A stretch of DNA of 64,000 nucleotides from Phormidesmis sp963710175. Its GTDB lineage: Bacteria; Cyanobacteriota; Cyanobacteriia; Phormidesmidales; Phormidesmidaceae. A program made the position numbers and the translations under genes. The stretch covers positions 372,001-436,000 of the forward strand of contig CAVPZC010000001.1 in assembly GCA_963710175.1 (NCBI GenBank), in the 5' to 3' direction. Positions 62,446 to 64,000 of this stretch are shown here, in pieces. Under the pieces are notes generated by a model, which saw only the letters and a program-made list of their open reading frames with translations, did no database searches and was not told where the DNA came from. Numbering within the stretch: position 1 is the stretch's first letter; the number at the start of each line of letters is the position of its first letter.

Positions 62446-64000
62446 TCAGGCGCTAAAATACTTCGCCGCAGGGTGATACGTCACAATCGCCGTCGTCGAC
62501 TGCTCGGGATAAAGCTGCTCGCTCTCGTCCATGTGCATCCCAATCTGGCTCACGTCCAATAGATCAAGCTGCTTCACCTGATCCTGCATATTCGGGCAGG
62601 CCGGATAGCCAAAGCTATAGCGCGATCCTTGGTAGCGCTGTGCCAGAACGTTGCGAATGCCCTCCGGCTCCTGATCGGCGTAGCCCAGCTCGCAGCGAAT
62701 TTTCATGTGCATCCACTCAGCCAGCGCTTCGGCCATCTGCACGGCCAAGCCGTGATAGTACAGATAGTCAGTATAGTTGTCGTCAGCAAAGAGCTTGGCT
62801 GCAAATTCGGTGGCAATGTCGCCTACGGTCACCGCCTGCATTGGGAAAACATCGTACTCTCCGGGTTTAGCCTGATCTTTTGGTAAGCAGAAGTCAGCAA
62901 TACAAAGCCGCCGCATAGAGCGCTGACGCGGAAACTCAAACGAAGTTACCGGCTCGCTGGGTTCGCCCTGCTGCGCCGCCTGCCAGTCATACACATACAG
63001 CGTATTTCCCTCCGCCAAGCAAGGAAAATAGCCATATACTAGCTTCGGATCTAGCAGCTTTTCGTCGATAACGCGCTGCTTCCAGTGCGCCAGAATCGGC
63101 GCTACCTTTTCGGCGAGGAAAGCGTCATACTCTTCGCGGGACTGTCCCTTCGGCTTGCGGAATTGCCACTGCCCAGCGACCAGCGCCTGCATATCTAAGT
63201 AGTTAAACAGTTCCTCAACTGGAACCTCTGCTGCTGTCAGCATCTTTGGCCCCCAAAAGGGTGGCGCGGGTCGCTCAATATCAATCGCAACATCATCAGA
63301 GCGGCGGGTATCAACAATCGCAGGTTCGGCAACGGCAATTTCCTCGGGCTCAGGCGCATTGTTAACGGCGACTTTTGCCACCTTGCTCATCGGATGATCA
63401 TCCGCAAACCCCTTAAGGTTGTCCCACTGCTTGGCCTTTTTCGCAGGCATCAGCGCATCCATAAAGTGCAGGTCGGCAAAGGCATCCTTCCCATAAATCA
63501 CCTGCCCGCTGTACACGTTCTGACAGTCCTCATAGACAAACTTCGGCGTCAGTGCCGCCCCGCCCAAAATCACCGGCACATCAATCCCGTGCTCATTAAA
63601 AGTAGCCAAATTATCCTTCATAAAGGCGGTCGATTTCACCAGCAGCCCGCTCATCGCAATGCAGTCCGCGCCATGCTCCTGGTAGGCCGCGATAATGTTG
63701 TCCACCGGCTGCTTAATGCCAATATTTACAACCTTGTAGCCATTGTTGGAAAGGATGATATCGACCAGATTTTTGCCGATATCGTGCACGTCTCCTTTTA
63801 CCGTCGCGATCACCACCGTGCCCTTGCCGCTATCGTCCGATTCGGCCTTGTCCATAAACGGCTCTAGGTGAGCCACCGCCGCCTTCATGGTCTGCGCCGA
63901 TTGCAGCACAAAGGGAAGCTGCATTTGCCCCGAGCCGAATAGCTCACCCACTACCTTCATGCCGTCGAGCAAAAAGGTGTTGACAATTTCTAAAGGCGGA
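62446..64000 (-). CDS. metH: Cobalamin-dependent methionine synthase, N-terminal part outside window
   Basis: The frame is open through the window edge (…NTFLLDGMKVVGELFGSGQM), so only the C-terminal 518 codons or so are seen. The cobalamin-binding domain has GDVHDIGKNL (Co-ligating His), then NIGIKQPVDNIIAAYQEHGA and GLLVKSTAFM, and the AdoMet reactivation domain has RLCIADFCLP, MHMKIRCELGYADQEPEGIR and RYSFGYPACPNMQDQ. It methylates homocysteine with methyl-tetrahydrofolate. It is convergent with the cytochrome gene, stop codons adjacent. Confidence 0.97.
   Translation of the reverse strand, partial: PPLEIVNTFLLDGMKVVGELFGSGQMQLPFVLQSAQTMKAAVAHLEPFMDKAESDDSGKGTVVIATVKGDVHDIGKNLVDIILSNNGYKVVNIGIKQPVDNIIAAYQEHGADCIAMSGLLVKSTAFMKDNLATFNEHGIDVPVILGGAALTPKFVYEDCQNVYSGQVIYGKDAFADLHFMDALMPAKKAKQWDNLKGFADDHPMSKVAKVAVNNAPEPEEIAVAEPAIVDTRRSDDVAIDIERPAPPFWGPKMLTAAEVPVEELFNYLDMQALVAGQWQFRKPKGQSREEYDAFLAEKVAPILAHWKQRVIDEKLLDPKLVYGYFPCLAEGNTLYVYDWQAAQQGEPSEPVTSFEFPRQRSMRRLCIADFCLPKDQAKPGEYDVFPMQAVTVGDIATEFAAKLFADDNYTDYLYYHGLAVQMAEALAEWMHMKIRCELGYADQEPEGIRNVLAQRYQGSRYSFGYPACPNMQDQVKQLDLLDVSQIGMHMDESEQLYPEQSTTAIVTYHPAAKYFSA

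Overview
The window is cyanobacterial chromosome. The evidence is a tgt-psbK pair, a complete kaiA-kaiB-kaiC clock operon, a zinc-ribbon/pentapeptide Ser/Thr kinase of SpkB type, a c6-family cytochrome and many copies of the HIP1 octamer GCGATCGC. I cannot assign the genus; the content would suit a Leptolyngbya- or marine Synechococcus-like genome.

Left housekeeping block (1-13.4 kb): tgt (5' end outside the window), psbK, a TPR protein, a conserved small protein, an SpkB-like kinase, pheT convergent with dnaX, a SAM-hydroxide adenosyltransferase family protein, a response regulator, tRNA-Thr(TGT) and a broken UvrD-like helicase. An IS1-like element with clean 8-bp target duplications sits at 13.73-14.56 kb.

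CRISPR island (about 14.6-54.3 kb), bounded by a perfect 174-bp direct repeat (14585-14758 and 54131-54304). It holds: array 1 (16 repeats); a WYL-type regulator of the TIGR03985 family plus a broken C-terminal copy; a Csx3-AAA ring-nuclease fusion; a type III-D-like effector operon (cas10 with GGDD, four separate cas7-like genes, csx10, a small-subunit gene and two unassigned genes); an Uma2 nuclease; a membrane-anchored protein with an unrecognised C-terminal domain; an HTH/NB-ARC ATPase divergent from a reverse transcriptase-Cas1 fusion; cas2; a four-helix-bundle gene; a coiled-coil/DUF2325 gene; array 2 (25 repeats); another four-helix-bundle gene; a frameshifted TPR gene; a second Uma2 gene; a DUF4160/DUF2442 pair; cas6; a frameshifted TnpB element inserted at the start of a second, RT-less cas1; its cas2; the remains of a fourth array; an IS256-family element; mtgA; array 3 (22 repeats); an ISAzo13-like element; a small secreted protein; and fragments of a metallo-beta-lactamase gene and an IS5-family transposase.

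A plausible working scheme is as follows. RT-Cas1/Cas2, and perhaps Cas1-2/Cas2-2, acquire spacers, possibly from RNA. Cas6 cuts the transcripts of all arrays, because both repeat types share the same last 26 bases. The III-D complex uses the crRNAs. The Cas10 GGDD palm makes cyclic oligoadenylate and Csx3-AAA degrades it. I recognise no CARF or SAVED effector, so the membrane protein at 29552-30430 is the main candidate. Array 3 appears to have arisen by copying 536 bp (a gene 3' end, terminator and leader) from array 2. Every array ends, away from its leader, in iterated hairpin units carrying half CRISPR repeats, and two transposons have landed in those units.

Right housekeeping block (54.4-64 kb): TRAP transporter membrane genes, a MarR regulator, the TRAP binding protein on the opposite strand, tRNA-Arg(CCG), kaiABC, a c6-like cytochrome and the 3' part of metH. 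Two copies of a putative structured RNA with compensatory base changes lie at 12388-12481 and 61869-61959.
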